Below are positions 36,451 through 50,694 of a stretch of 64,000 bases of DNA, in pieces. This stretch comes from Amoebidium appalachense. Its lineage: Eukaryota > Ichthyosporea. Position numbers and translations under genes: made by a program. Position 1 is the stretch's first letter, and the number at the start of each line of letters is the position of its first letter. The stretch lies in NCBI GenBank assembly GCA_963693365.1, contig CAVNZM010000017.1, positions 4,092,001-4,156,000 on the forward strand, in the 5' to 3' direction. The notes beneath the pieces were generated by a model that was not told where the DNA came from, did no database searches, and saw only the letters and a list, made by a program, of their open reading frames with translations.

Positions 36451-37169
36451 ATGGCAGCCATGAGATCGTTGTCCTGCTGGGCATAGATGAAGTGGGAGAG
36501 CCCTTCTTTCTCAAAGATCTCGAGCCTCATCTTTCCGCCGCTTCACAGCGCACATCCCACCCCATCCACTATGTAGACTTCGACTATGGTGACAATATAG
36601 GTGCCGCCAGGGCAGAGCTGAGCAATCTTCTTTCCTCCGGTTCTGTTTCTTCCCTCCTCCTCCCTGGTTTATACGACAGCGCGCACAGCGGAGAGGAGTC
36701 AGGCATTTTTACACCTGAGGTCACCGCCGCTCTGTGCTCGTTCGTTGCAAACGGGAGTGTAGTTGTGTTCTTTGGTGGGGATGTGGATTTACCTCTTCTG
36801 GGTCAAGTCTTCGGCAAGAAAGATTGGGAGAACCCGAACTACCATCGTACAAACTGGGAGCTAAACCAATAAGTAGTTGCAGACGCATTTTCTCCCTCCC
36901 TTTCTACTTGTCTTCCCCGGGGCTATAGCGCGAAAGCGACCACCATCCTGACGTCCAACCCGAAAGAGAGACTCTATGTTGCTGCGCGCAATGCAAATAC
37001 ACAGAGTAACGTGTTTGCGTCCATGTCGGTGGATAGCAACGAGGCTCTCTGGGGATGTTTTGCCTACGGCAACGGGCGAGTGTTTGTGTGCGGCGATGTC
37101 AACTATGAGACCCAAACACTGCAGGTTGTTGGGGTTATATGCGAGCATGCGGCACAGAGGCAGATGTGA
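36451..37169 (+). pseudogene. Broken second copy of the 30906-31598 gene
   Basis: The nucleotide and protein sequence follows the intact gene end to end, for example LSSGSVSS, VANGSVVVFFGGDVD, CLPRGYS, GNGRVFVCGDVNYE. Two disabling changes are visible. Fourteen bases instead of 15 separate the ATG from the first shared codon (ATC), so the start is out of frame. A GAA codon of the intact copy has become TAA at 36870-36872. There is also an in-frame insertion of about 21 nt near 36990. The original TGA end is kept at 37167-37169. It lies at the matching place in the second duplication unit, with the TGACGTCA site conserved at 36301. Confidence 0.85.
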
Positions 37170-37350
37170 GGTCAGAAAAAGTGTGACATGCTGTTAGTTT
37201 ATATATTTGTGATTTGCAATGAGTGCGATGTGTGTGTGGTAAGTGTGGCACGAGTGGGCCCATGTTATGTGTCTTTTTGAAAGATAAATGGAGACGTTCA
37301 CACCCTAACATACCTGAGGGTTGGGCTGGGTTGGGTGGGTGTGTGTGTGT

Positions 37351-37390
<40 letters not shown>

Positions 37391-37693
37391 CATAACGGGG
37401 ATGGAACCAATGCATGACAGGTGGCCCGAATGTCCACTCGCACAGATCCTAGGCGAAGCAAAGCGACTAAGAGTGTAAAAGTAAGGTAATACAAGGAGTA
37501 AATGCATGCCGTTTGTTCAAGAAGCCATGTTACTGCTGCTCTCTCACTCATGTCCCGTCTCCTTCAAGTTCTAAAGAGTGCCCACCGGGGGGGGAAGGAG
37601 GATTAGGCTTTTTGTTGCGTGCCCAGAGCACCTGGAGCAGCATTTACTCGTAGTTGTGACTGCTTTTCAAGGGAACGTTTTCGAAATACAAAA

Positions 37694-37733
<40 letters not shown>

Positions 37734-37862
37734 AGATTGTGTAAGCATGTTCCAAGTGCGTCACAGCTGACAGTGGCTTATTCAGTCAGGAAATAGGAAT
37801 ATTTTGCTTTTTGCTGAAGTGGAACCCTAATAAGAACCGGGAAGGGGAGGGGGGGGGAGGGG

Positions 37863-37895
<33 letters not shown>

Positions 37896-38956
37896 TAAAT
37901 TCTGCTCGTATACTGAATATGTAGTGCTGCCCCGCTGAGAAAAACGGGAACCAGCATTTATTCCGCGCACTGCAGGTCAGACATCAAGGAGTGAAAGTGT
38001 TATAACAATGAGTAGTACGGTGTTGTATATTATGTTTTTGTGATGGAATCAACTTCAAGTTGAACCTACATGTGTATGTACTCGAAAACTGGGCTCTGTC
38101 ATCAGGCTATGGTACCCCAGGGCTTGTGTTAAATGAATAAAGTCAAACACTCGTACTGCTTATCTCTGCAGGCTGGCTGCCCCCTCTCTTCTCCTCCCCC
38201 CCCCCCCCCCCCCCCCCCCCCCCAAAAAAAAACACCAGAACATGTGCACATCCAAGTGCATAGGCCTGGCGGTGTCAGAAACTCTGAGAAGGACTTGAAA
38301 GAAGGTGTATGAGTAAAGGAACCTCGGCACGGTTTAACGGAAAAACAAAAATGATGTTACCACGTGGTCGAGGCACAGAGCCCAGCAACATTGGCCTTTG
38401 GGTGGGTGGATGGGTGTGGGTGGGGTGGTGGTGGTGGTGGTGGGGGGGGGGGAGGGTCACAGGTGGGTGGGTGGTTGGGGGGGGGGGGCAGTGGGGGGGG
38501 GGGGGGGGGGGGGGGGCAAATGGCCATATATGGGGGGGGGGGGGGGGGGGGGGGGGGGGGGCTGCTCGATATATTCCCATGGCCAGTTCAGAGTTATCTC
38601 AGCTGCAGGTGCATAGAGGTGGGGTCTTCACAAGTTTTCTGATCATGTGATAAGCTTCATTGCGAGTGGGCCACCCACCCACCTGCCCCTATACACGTAC
38701 ATACGTTGTTTGGACGCATACATTTCTAAGAATAAATCCCCATGGTCCAACAATTATCATGATGGTATAATGTTCCGTGTACATGGTGTTCTCTTTCAGT
38801 CCTGCTGAGAGTGGGGCCTGTTGGAGCAAAATCAGGTTCAAAAAAAAAAAAAAAAAAAAAAAAAAGTACGTCGAAGTTCGAGAGGTGCAATCGGACACCG
38901 GCCGCCAGTGGTGGCAGAGGTTGCCATGGGTGTAAACAGTGTGTGTGTGTACGTGT

Positions 38957-38987
<31 letters not shown>

Positions 38988-39029
38988 GGGGGGGGGGAGG
39001 GGGGGGGGGGGGGAGGTTGAGGTTGAGAG

Positions 39030-39210
39030 CAACGATCAGTAACGATCCACACCACCGGGGTGCTGGTATCAGCTTTATGACCGTCTTGCTTCTTTGCCTC
39101 GAGTAAACAGCGTAAACCCCCATACATATATCTCCGTATTTCCCCACATGCGCTGCCCGGTGCTCACCCGAACATTCACGTATATCTCCTTGTGTGCTAG
39201 CAGCTATCTC
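39030..39210. repeat. Copy 2 of a repeat ending each duplication unit
   Basis: It matches 33735-33895 apart from an insertion (CTTTGCCTCGAGTAAACAGC and flanking bases). It is the right-hand end of duplication unit 2. Confidence 0.85.
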
Positions 39211-39883
39211 TAATTCGCCTCAGCTCATGCCTAAAGGCACATCTGTAGGCTGCGCATGAAAAGCCATAAAAAGTCTTCAAAGTTGTCCTATCTCAAATTC
39301 TGCAATACAATGAAAAGAACATGGTGAATAATGCACATGAAAATTCATGAAATCTGTCCTACCTCAATATCTGCATTACTCAAAATGGAAAACAGCAAAG
39401 AATGTATGGCATATAGTCTAAGAGAGGTCGGTTCGTCTGCCAGTGATACTAATGGTGGTAAAATAGGATTAACAAAAAGACTGCCGCATAAAGTCACCAT
39501 ACACAAGGAGTAAGCAGGCACACATTTTCTGCTTGCATGTGAGTGTTTTCCATGGCTTGTGTGAATGTTCTTTGCATGCGTGTCTTAAGCAGGTGGATAA
39601 AATGTGCATGTGCACGTGTGTGTGTGTGTGTGTGTGTGGGCACATGTGTCCATGTTAAATTTTGGTTGGGTGCAAGGGGTAGAGGAAAAAATCAACATGA
39701 TAGTATGTAACATACGAGCGGTGACACAGAACACAAGCAAAAACATAAAGAAAAGACATGCAATCCAACACCATTCGAAACCAGACCAGCTCAACCTATC
39801 TAAATAAATACACGACGGAAACGGTTGTCATGAACTTCAAAAAAGAGAAATCATTCTACCACACCCTCTAGTCACGAATTGTC

Positions 39884-39918
<35 letters not shown>

Positions 39919-40000
39919 ACACACACTTTCTTAATATTCTCAACGCCATATGACCACACTTTTACTCGTACGAACAGCCGTTTTCACCAGGGGTTAAACA

Positions 40001-41296
40001 TCACCCTTTCAACCCATTCCTAATGCTAACACTCGCATCCTGCCCCGGCTCGCCCGGCAACGCCGCAGACAGAATCTCACTCGCATCGCTCAACCCATGC
40101 ACCCCCATACCACCTCCCCCGCTACCTCCGTTATCCCTCTCCCCATCCCCGTTCCCGTTTCCGTTTCCGTTTTCGTTCCACCTCGAACCCCCCACCACTG
40201 TTGTTAATGTCGTTTCACTGGGATGATGTGGTGGTGTCAGTGTCGGTGGTAGTGGGGAAGAATCGCCTATCGTAAACCCGTTTTCATGCTGATCGTCCGA
40301 AGGAAGGCTTTGGAAACTCATTCCAAGTGTGTCTGTCGATCTATTAGGATTACTTTCCGCGTCCCAAAACAAACTCGTATCCGCAGATGAACCGGTAAGT
40401 GTTCGGGAGAGACGCCGGTGTGGTTGCCTGGGTGGCGAACTCCGATTCTGCGATTTCGGCGTGCCGATTAATGACGAAGGTAATTGTTGTTGTTGGTGTT
40501 GTGTTTGTTGTTGTTGTTCGTGTTGTGATTTGAGTGACTCGACGTGTTCTTTCGTCAGCGGCAACGCATTTGCGTCCGTTGAATTTTGCAATTGCGATTG
40601 CGATTGTGCATTTGGTTGTGGGTTGGCTTTTAGAGATTCCGCCAGAGTGGTGGCTGAGGTCAACTGAGCAAGACTCGTATTGTTACTCATTGGATCGGCG
40701 TTTCTCGCCTCTCCCGCCTCGAAATTTCGCGTTCCGTCGCCCGTTTCGCTCGCTCGCTTCGCCGTTACCCCTGCCGCATCTCTCTCTGTTCTTTCCATAG
40801 TCGTATCTTGGCTTTGGCTCATTCCGTTACCCCTTTCTCCGCTAATATTCGTTTTCGTTGTTGTTATCACCGCTGTTGCCGCCGATGCAACCACCACCGC
40901 TCCGGTGGGGTTTTCATTCGCTTCAGTACCGCCCACACCCTCTTTTTGCTTCGCTTTTGTCGGAGAGGATGGATTTTGGTAGTCGTTTGCCTTAACGTTC
41001 GCATTTCCGGTTGCAGTTGTTGTTGTTGTTGCTGTGTTTTTCTCCCGCCCGTCACCGTCGCCTTCACCGGGTTTTGTTTCTATTGGGGACGCGACGGGCG
41101 TTTTCCCCGTTCCCTCCCTCATCTTTCTCTTCCACAGCTTGCATGGCTATTCTCTCTGTGGGTGTGTTTGTTCGTGTTGTGGCGGCAAGAGAGGCGACAG
41201 CGGGTGGGTGGGGGATTTGGCCCCCGGAGGCGGAGGTGAGGTTGGAGTCACCCGAGGGAGCACCGGAGGTGCGGAGGGAGTCGATGGTGCTGAGTC

Positions 41297-41352
<56 letters not shown>

Positions 41353-41524
41353 GGGAGGAGGAGGGGAGAGAGGGGCAGGGGTAGGACGACGGGGGGAGGG
41401 GGGGGGAGAACGGGGGAGGGGGGTAAGTGGGTGTGTGTGGGGGTGTGTGTGGATTTACGGACCGGGGAGGGGGGAGGGGGGAGACAGAGAGGGGGAGGGG
41501 GGGGAGGGGCGATGAGCGTGTGGG

Positions 41525-41572
<48 letters not shown>

Positions 41573-41612
41573 GGGGGGGGAGAAGCGGAAGGGGAGTGAG
41601 TGTGAGTGAATG

Positions 41613-41676
<64 letters not shown>

Positions 41677-42209
41677 CGTGTGTGCCCGTGCGTGCACATG
41701 TCTCAGTCTCCCCACCAAACCAAAGGAGCCCCTCCCTCCCCTCCCTCCCCCCTCCCCCCGTGTCCCCATCTCTACCCTCTACCACCCCCACACAATAACA
41801 ACAGTAACAGAAAAAATATAATACTAGTAATAGTGATAACAATAATATTAGCAACAAAATCACAACTACAGCTGCAACTACTGCTGCTGCTGCTACTACT
41901 ACTGCTTAGTATATTAATAGTGACAACAGCATCAACAACAATACTATCAACAATAACACTAACAATAATAATAATATCAATAAAAATAACAGTACACGCC
42001 TTTTTTGCTGGCCGGGCCCGTGACCCAGGGGCTGTATTGCTGGGACCCTCAGTACAGACTCGTCCAGTGGCCTAAACACAACCCCCGTCACAAAGTTCTG
42101 GAACCTCTGGCTGTACAGCTCGGGGTTGACTACGCTCACAGTGGCCTGTGTGCGTGTACGTGTGCGTGTACGTGTGCGTGTGTGTGTGGGGGGGGGGAGG
42201 GGGGAGGGG

Positions 42210-42266
<57 letters not shown>

Positions 42267-42315
42267 TGTGTTGTGGGGGGGGGGGGGGGGGAGAGGGTGT
42301 GTGTGCGTGCGTGTG

Positions 42316-42362
<47 letters not shown>

Positions 42363-42623
42363 GTGTGTGTGTTGTGGGGGGGGAAGGGAGAGGGTGTGTG
42401 TGGGTGTGTGTGTTGTGTGTGCGTGTGTGTGTGTGTGGGGGGGGGGGGGAGGGAAAGGGTGTGTGTGTGTGTTGTGGCCGGGGGAGGGGGGGGGGGGGGG
42501 GGGGGGGAGAGGGTGTGTGTGGATGTGTGTGTGTGTGGGGGGGGGGGGGGATGTGTGTGTGTGTGTGTATGGGGGGGGGGGGGGGGGCTGAGGATGTGTG
42601 TGTGTGTGGGGGGGGGGGAGGGA

Positions 42624-42654
<31 letters not shown>

Positions 42655-42921
42655 GTGTTTGTGTGTTGCATGAAATAGGGAGGGGCAGAAGGGGAGGGGG
42701 AGAGGGAGAGAAGTTAGAATGCTGTATGCGAGATAATGGACATAGGTGCAAAAGGAACAATGGGAAAATGGAGTCGAACGTGCGAGGAGGGGGAGGGTGG
42801 GGGAAGGGGCAGGGTGAGGGTGAGGGTGAGGGGGAGGGGGGGGGGGTTTAAATGCGCCATAAAGTACAAGTACACATTGACAACGGACCACACAATGCAG
42901 AGCACAAACCACACTGGGCCG

Positions 42922-42955
<34 letters not shown>

Positions 42956-44171
42956 ATAGGGCACAACCACACACGTACACACACACAGACGTACACACAC
43001 GCACCCCGTCATAGAGTATGCTCTTGATCAGGTGCTCTGCCTTCTTCCTCAGCCTGTAGCATTGCAGTATGTCGATGATGCCCAGGAACAGAACCACCTT
43101 CTTGCCTGTGCTCGTGTAGCCCAGGATACCACCACTGTGCACAGCAAAAAGGGAAAAAAAAAGGAAAGAAAGAAAAGAAAGAAGAAAAAGGTTAGTTTAA
43201 GTGCTGACGTGACAGGCGAACACTTTTGAAAAAGTGTGGGAGGAGAGGGGGGGGGGGGGGGGGGGTTTGAATGCGTCAAAAAGTACATAGTACACAAAGA
43301 ACAAACGGATAACACGATGCAGAATGCAAGCCATACATAAAGAGTATGCATAATAAGCAGAGCCCATCCTCAGGGGGGGCCCACGTCATCCACAGTACCC
43401 GAATTTCGACCTATTCACCTCGTTAACGAAACCCAAATCAGATACTGTTTCACGTGAACATGGGTAGGTCACCCGTCTTGATCAGAGACGAGCAGGGTTG
43501 CTTATGCAGGCAAGGGCAGTGGGAAAGGCCGGGGGTTAAAGTTGCAGCAGTAAGCAGAAGCAAGAAAAATACAGATAGGAACTCAGGAGACGGGGCTTCC
43601 AGGAAGCTCCCCCGTCGCTACCTAAGTTGATACTTCCCTGGCTAACATACAACACCAGCTGAAAAGAATTAAGTCCCGAAGGCCGCAGAATTTGCAATCA
43701 TAGGGGAAAATATGAGATTTGACCCACGCCGCAGGGTAGTAACACGCTTATAGGGCGGAAGTTTATCGTCTTCGCACGGAAAGCTATGCCCCCGGATGTC
43801 AGCCGGAAATATGGTATCACCCATTGCTTTGGGCTTGAAAAAAGCCAAATCGATAGTCCGAGTTATGTTACGCCGGCGGGTAACATGCCGCATGGGTTCC
43901 AAGGGAGCTTTCGCCAACAGAGCGGTGTGTGCATGCGTGCGCGTAACGCAATTTGTGAAGTGTGTCTATAGCTATGAAAGGGGGTATGCAGAAGTAGACA
44001 GATGAAGTGTGTGGAGAGAAAAACAGTAAGAAGAAAAGTAGACAACGGTGTGTGCAACCCCGCACAACATACGTATACCCACACACACACATAAATAAGC
44101 GAAGATTACAGGTAATCAACCAGAACAACAAATGACAAGCAAAACAACAGGCGCCAAAAAAAAAAAAAAAA

Positions 44172-44219
<48 letters not shown>

Positions 44220-44358
44220 GGGGGGGGGGGGGGGGGGGGGGGGGGGAGGGGGGGGGGGGGTCTTAGGGATGCTGCAGAATCGTCAGATATTAGACAAATC
44301 GTACCAATACGATCATGGGGGAGGGGGGGAGTTGGTGAGTGAGTGGGTGGCTGGGTGG

Positions 44359-44403
<45 letters not shown>

Positions 44404-45387
44404 GGGGGGGGGGGGGGAGGAGGTTTCATCATGGAGTACCATGAAAACATTTACGAGGGATAACTCACAACGCAAATTGGAGATCCCGGGGGGAAGGGGG
44501 GGGGGGGGGGGGGGGGGGGGGGAAGGGCGCTTGGCATGCGGAACACGGTACCAAGCACATCTGCACAATAAGAAACACGGTGCACGACACATGCACAGAC
44601 AAACAATCAAGTATGCAGCATCAGCCACACGTAGTATATATGCAACAAACCCAAAACATCATGTATGAGGGGTCCAAGTCCGAGTTTAGTTTAGTAGCTG
44701 CGAGCGATTTTTTTTGGGGGGGGGAGAATGGGGGGGGGGGGGGGGGGGGGGGGTGGAATGCGTCATAAAGTACGAAGTACACATGTACAACGCAGGGGGG
44801 GGAAGGGGGGGGTTGAAAAACCGTAAAGTGTGTTACCGAGTTCGAAGTACACATTCACAAGGACAACACAAGGCAGAAGCTGCAGAGCACACATAGAGAG
44901 TGTGCATCACAAAAAGCAGAGCCCACCCTCGAAGGGAGCCCAAGTCATCCACACGCGCGGGGGAGGGGGGGGGGGGGTGATGTATGTGTTGAAGGGGTGG
45001 AAATATGGAGGAGACAACAAAGAGCAACAACAAAGCATCACAAAGGTGGGAAATCCATAATCAAACAATTTAAGCATGCAGGAAGAAGACACTTGAACAG
45101 AGCCCATCATCAGGGGGGTTCCTATGCCTCCACAAAAGCATGGGTTTCGACTCTTTAACCTCTCGTGCGTGGTTCCCAACCCATACTTTGTTTCAACAGC
45201 AATAGGCGAGTCCACCCGTCTTGGCCAAAGACGAGCAGGGTTGTTCAAGGAGCAGCAATCTAAGAACGCAGAGTCTACAAAATCTGCAAGCAGACAAAAA
45301 AACAAAGAAAGCAAGCAGAGAGATAGAGTATAAGCCGGGCTTCTACAAAGTTCCCCGACTCCCTAACCTATAGAGAAGGGGAGGGAG

Positions 45388-45422
<35 letters not shown>

Positions 45423-45772
45423 GGGGGGGGGCAGGGGAGAGAGGGAGGGGGGATTTGCTAAAAGCATAAGTCCTCCACAGTACCGGAGTTTCAACACATT
45501 CACTCGTATACGAAACCAAAGACAAAGAGAGAGGTGGGGGGAAGGGGGAGGGGGGAGGGGTGGGAGGTGTGTGTCTAGAGACATACCCAAAGTCGGGCAG
45601 GCCCGAGTTATCCATGCTCAGTGACTCGAGCACCGACAGGTAGTGGTATGTGCTCTGGCGGTAATTCTTCAGTCTCTCCTGCTGCCGGCCCACCAGAAGC
45701 TCGGTGTCGTCACGGAGGTAGTGGAACCCTAGGAGGAGGGAGTAGTCCATCACACCGTATTCACGCATCACC

Positions 45773-45837
<65 letters not shown>

Positions 45838-46455
45838 GGGGGGGAGGGGGGGAGGGGGGGAGGGGGGGAGGGGGAGGGGGTAAGGGGGGTGCTTGTGTTG
45901 AAGTGTGTGTGTGCGTGTGTGTGTGTGGGGAGGGTTGAATGCGTCATGGGAGAAAACGTGAAGGGGGAGCGGGGAGGGAGGGGGGGGGGGGGGGGAGGGG
46001 GCAGGGGGCATGGAGAGGAGGCACAGAGTGGATGCGTGGGTTGGTGGGGACGGGGAGGGCAGGAGTTGAGTGGGTGTATGTGTGTGTGTGTGAGTGAGTG
46101 TGTGTGTGTGTACATGCGCAGCCGTGCGTGCATGCATGGATGTATGCGTATTTGTGTGCGTGTGTGCGCACGTGCGTGTGTGTGCATGCGTGCGTGTGTG
46201 TACGCCAGTGTGAGTGAGTGAGTGAGTGAGTGTGTGTGTGTGTGTGTGTGTGTGTTTGTGCGTGTATTTGGTGGGAACCACCTACGAGGATAAAGATCGC
46301 GATGGATGGGAGATACCTGGTGGGGACGGGTGGAAGAGGTGGATTAGGAGACAAACAACTTGACTCCAGTGAAATGTGGTGAACATCAACCGGGAGGGGA
46401 AGGGGGGGGATAATGGGATATTTGACCTCACTTAACTACGAGATACACACCGTAG

Positions 46456-46536
<81 letters not shown>

Positions 46537-48507
46537 ATGATGGTCGATATCAGGGGGTGCCTTTGCGTACGCTAAGCCCATCGATCAAATTTGATATTGC
46601 ATTATGAGAACACAATAACCCCAAACTTTGAACCTTTAGTCCTCAAAGGAACACCAGTACACGCCCACTTACCAGACAGTCCTTCGTCAGTGTGCGCTTT
46701 AATGCCTCGTACGTCTGGTTGTCCAGTTTCAGCCCAGCCGCATGCAGCTCCATATAGTCGAGGTCCTTTAACGTTGGTGACTTTTTGCTCTTCTCGGCTG
46801 CACTGGCAAGCCGCCCGTGGGTGGATCCCTGGAAGAGGAGAGAGGAAATGGGGAAAAGGTATAGGGTGGGGGTGTGTGTGTTGGGAGGGGGGGGAGGGGG
46901 GAGCGAGAAAGGAGGGTTAGGGAGGGAGGGGAGGGAAAGGAGGGGGTGGGGGGGTGGGGGGAGGGGAGGGGAGGGGAGGGGGTTAGGGAGGTGTGAGATG
47001 ATGGGATGGATCGGGATACCTGTGTTTGTGTGTGTCTCTGTGTATCTGCGGGTGCTCCTGTGTGTTCGTCCCTCAAGTGTGTGCGTGCAGGTGCACCCAA
47101 GCGCGCGCGTGTATTGGTGTGCATGCGAGCGACCATGTGCAGGTAGATTCGTGCGTGTGTGTTTGTGTGACGTGTGTTCGTGTGCATCTGTGTGTGTGTG
47201 TGTGTGTGTGTGTTTGTGTGTGTGTGTGCCTGTGTGCTTGCACATCCGCGCGCAGATGCGTGTGTGCATGAGTGCACAGGTGTGTTCGTGTTCATGTGTT
47301 CGTGCAATGTGTGTGTTAGTCCACTGTGTGTGTACGCATAGTAAGTGCAGGTTTTAATGTGCATGTCGGTGTGTGTGTGTGCGCACGTGCATATGCCTGT
47401 GCCTGTGTGCCTCTCTCTCTGTGTGCGTGCATTTGTGCGTGCGTGCGAGTGTGTGTATGTGTGTGTGTGTACTTATGCACGGGCATATTTGTGTTCGTAA
47501 GGAATAAGTTGAGGAATGCTTGGCATGCACACTACATACCTTCAGATCGAACTTCTCGTCATACGTGAGGTATGAGGGCAGTATGTTGTTCATGACCACC
47601 AGCCTGATGTGCCTGCCCAGTGCGCTCTTGTAGCAGAACAGACCGAAGAACTTGGGCATCAGCGTCTTGGGGTTCTGGATCAGGTTCTGTACAGCACACC
47701 AACACACACACATGGTCAGATACTTACTCCTATTTCCCACACTCACACCACACTCACACGCACACAAAAGTCATCAACTACACAGTTACCTCCCCCCCCC
47801 CCCCCCGCCCTCACCAATAGATGGCCTTCCATATCCGTCCCTTCCTGCACCCGAACCGATGTTTACCCCTCTAACAATAGCCAATCCAACATTCAGCCCC
47901 CCCCCCCCCCCCCCCCCCCCCCCTTCCCCCCCCCCCCTCTGTCCCCCCTCCATACCATGAGATATCCGTTCATGAAGCGCAGCAGGAACTTCTGCTCCTT
48001 CCTTTGCACGGTCTTGATGATGAATGAGTCATCGGGGGTCAGATAGAAGAGGGACCCACTGGCACCCGGGTTGGACAGCTCCTTGAGGGGCTCGTTGGTC
48101 AGAGACACCTGAAGGAGGAAGAAAGGGGGGGGGGGGTTTAGAAATGTGGTGTAGAGGTTTAAAAAACAGTCAGAAGAGGAGGAAAAAAAAGGGGGGGGGG
48201 GGGGGGGGGGGGTTGGGGGGTTGGGTGAGAATGAGATTATTAGTACGGAATAAATGAAAGAAGCGGCAGGGGGATGGGGTGATGTATGCAACAGTGGGTT
48301 GGAATTCCAGAGGAGGAGACACCAGACGACACAAGACAAACATTGCAAATAGATACAATTACCAGAAGGACATCAGAACGCCGCACACAGCAGGAAGCCA
48401 AAAACGGGAGAGGTGGGGTGGGGTGGGGGGGTAGGGGGCTGATAATGCAGTACACAGTATGAAGTACAAACAAAGAGGGGAACGGGTGGGGTGGGGTGGG
48501 GTTTTTT

Positions 48508-48540
<33 letters not shown>

Positions 48541-49133
48541 GGGGGGTACCAGAAAGTCTGACGGTTGGATGTTGAAGACGTCTCGGAAATACCTGAGGTC
48601 ACACCGTGTAAGCGCACATACAACATATCCCTTACCGGTATGACCACCACACCTGGCAAATCTGAAAAAAATCCTAATAACAGGTTACCCTCAGATCAAC
48701 AATATCCCCGTGCCCCCCCCCCCCCCCTCTTTGCTCCCCCCCCCCCCCCCCCCCCCCCCCCCCCGCGGGTCTCCCTTCCTCCCCTCCCTCTCTCCTCTCC
48801 CCCTCCCCGCCCCTTCGTCGTCTCCATCACCCCTGCCTCTCTCCCCCATACCAACCTCCCCCGTTCCCACAAAAAGGATTTATTTTAGCCAAAACGAAAG
48901 ACATAAAGCATTGCAAGAAAACTATGCGACACCTTCGTCGAATGGAGTTCCTCTCCAAGCCAAAGTGTATAGACACGGCACGCACACACCCGCACCATGC
49001 CAATGTACAGTGTGAATTCATTCATACATGCTGCCTGCGCACATACCCCACGAACCCCAAATCCACACACACATCCCATCCCATCCCTCTCCCCCCCTCC
49101 ACCCTCCGCCCGTGTGTGTGAGTGAGTGAGTGA

Positions 49134-49203
<70 letters not shown>

Positions 49204-49540
49204 GGGGTGGGGGGGCCCCGTGCGCGCACACGTGTTTGTGTTCCTCATTTCCTTTTTTCCTTTTTTTCTTTCTTTCTTTTTTTTTTTTTTTGGAGGGGGG
49301 GGGGGGGGGGGATGACAAGCCCCCTTTTGCCTGCAAGACAGAAGAGACTAAGGGAAACCCCAGGCACCAAATGCAACAATAAAACAAAACAACACACAAC
49401 ACACGCACACACTCACTTGAATGCACGGGGGGCATAGGCCATGAATGTGAAGTTTGCCGTCTTGTGTGGGGGTGTCACCGCTGACCCCTCACTGGCCCCA
49501 AAGACAACATCAGCACTAGAACTAGAACCCTCCCCTCCCC

Positions 49541-49571
<31 letters not shown>

Positions 49572-50071
49572 CTCCATCCCCCCCCCCCTCCCCCCCCCCC
49601 CCCCCCCCCCAAATCCACCCCCCTCCCTCACCCACCCACCCATTTCCCCCCCCCCCCCCCCCTCCCCCCCCCCCCCTTCCTCCCCCGTTCCACATTAGCA
49701 TCACGGTTTTAGCCCCTCCTCCTCTCCTCCCCCCTATATGCTGGGTCGATACATTTTACCCCCCCCCCCCCCCCCCCCCCCTTTCTTACAAACCACATCG
49801 ATACGGTTGCTTCTTCCTCCCCTCCCCCCCCATACTACGGCAACACAGTTTCCCCCCCCCCCCCCCCCCCCCCCCCACCCAAACCAAAAAAAAAAAAAAA
49901 AAAAAAAAAAGAACAAGAAAAAAGAAAACGCAAAAAAGAAAATTGGGGGCAAGAAGTAAAGAGAACGGGCAGAGGTGAGGGGGTTGGAGGGTGAAGCGGT
50001 CAAAAAAGGGGGGAGGGGAGAGGGAGTGGGAGCGAGAGGGAGGGAGGGAGGGGGGGGGGGGGGGGGGGGGG

Positions 50072-50113
<42 letters not shown>

Positions 50114-50663
50114 GGGAGAGGGAGAGAAGGTATCACACCTTGGGAAGTCCAGTGTCTCCACCTCCTGAAAGTCTCGTTCGATGATGTCTCTACTCGGCTT
50201 CTGTGCCCCAAGCTGCACACACACCATCAGCATTGTGAATCACACACATATCCCCTCCCCCACCACCTCTGCCCCGTGGTGCAGAAAACACATGAAACAA
50301 CACGACTTATTGCCCCCATCCCCCCTCCCCTCGCCCTTTCAACACAACCATGCACAGATCTTGCCCCCCCCAAGTTCAGTTGATGCTGCTGTCTGAGTTG
50401 GAGAGTCGTATATACGCGGGCTAAGGGGTCGAAACTCAGACGCAATCGATGACTTGGGCCCTCCCTGAGGATGGGCTCTGCTTATGACGCATACTGTGCG
50501 CATGGCTATGTTGCATACTTGACTGTTTGCCTTTGCATGTGTCCTTCGTGTATGCGTACTTCGTACCGTGTTCCGCATTCAACCCCCCCCCCCCCCCCTC
50601 CCCCGGTAAGGAAACACACACATGGACGCCCGAGGGCGGCCCGCAGACAAGCACCCATGCCCC

Positions 50664-50694
<31 letters not shown>

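Larger units (their letters stand above)
33961..39215. repeat. Tandem segmental duplication, unit 2
   Basis: Direct-orientation copy of 28680-33960. Matching landmarks are CACATGGGATCACAAG at about 34013, SDR exon 1 at 34689, the block around TTTATGGTAATGGTGCTAGG at 35910 (30243 in unit 1), the pseudogene at 36451, and the terminal block with CCCCACATGCGCTGCC at about 39143. The terminal block carries an extra 30-40 bp insertion relative to unit 1. Confidence 0.85.

Noticed and set aside
40329-41613. Plus-strand frames opposite the last PIP5K exon
   Set aside because: They are antisense shadows of the Ser/Thr/Gln-rich coding frame on the minus strand.
43669-43917. Short frame conserved between the two 1-kb elements (also 23031-23252)
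   Set aside because: Conserved because the whole element is nearly identical; the frame is short and resembles no transposon protein.
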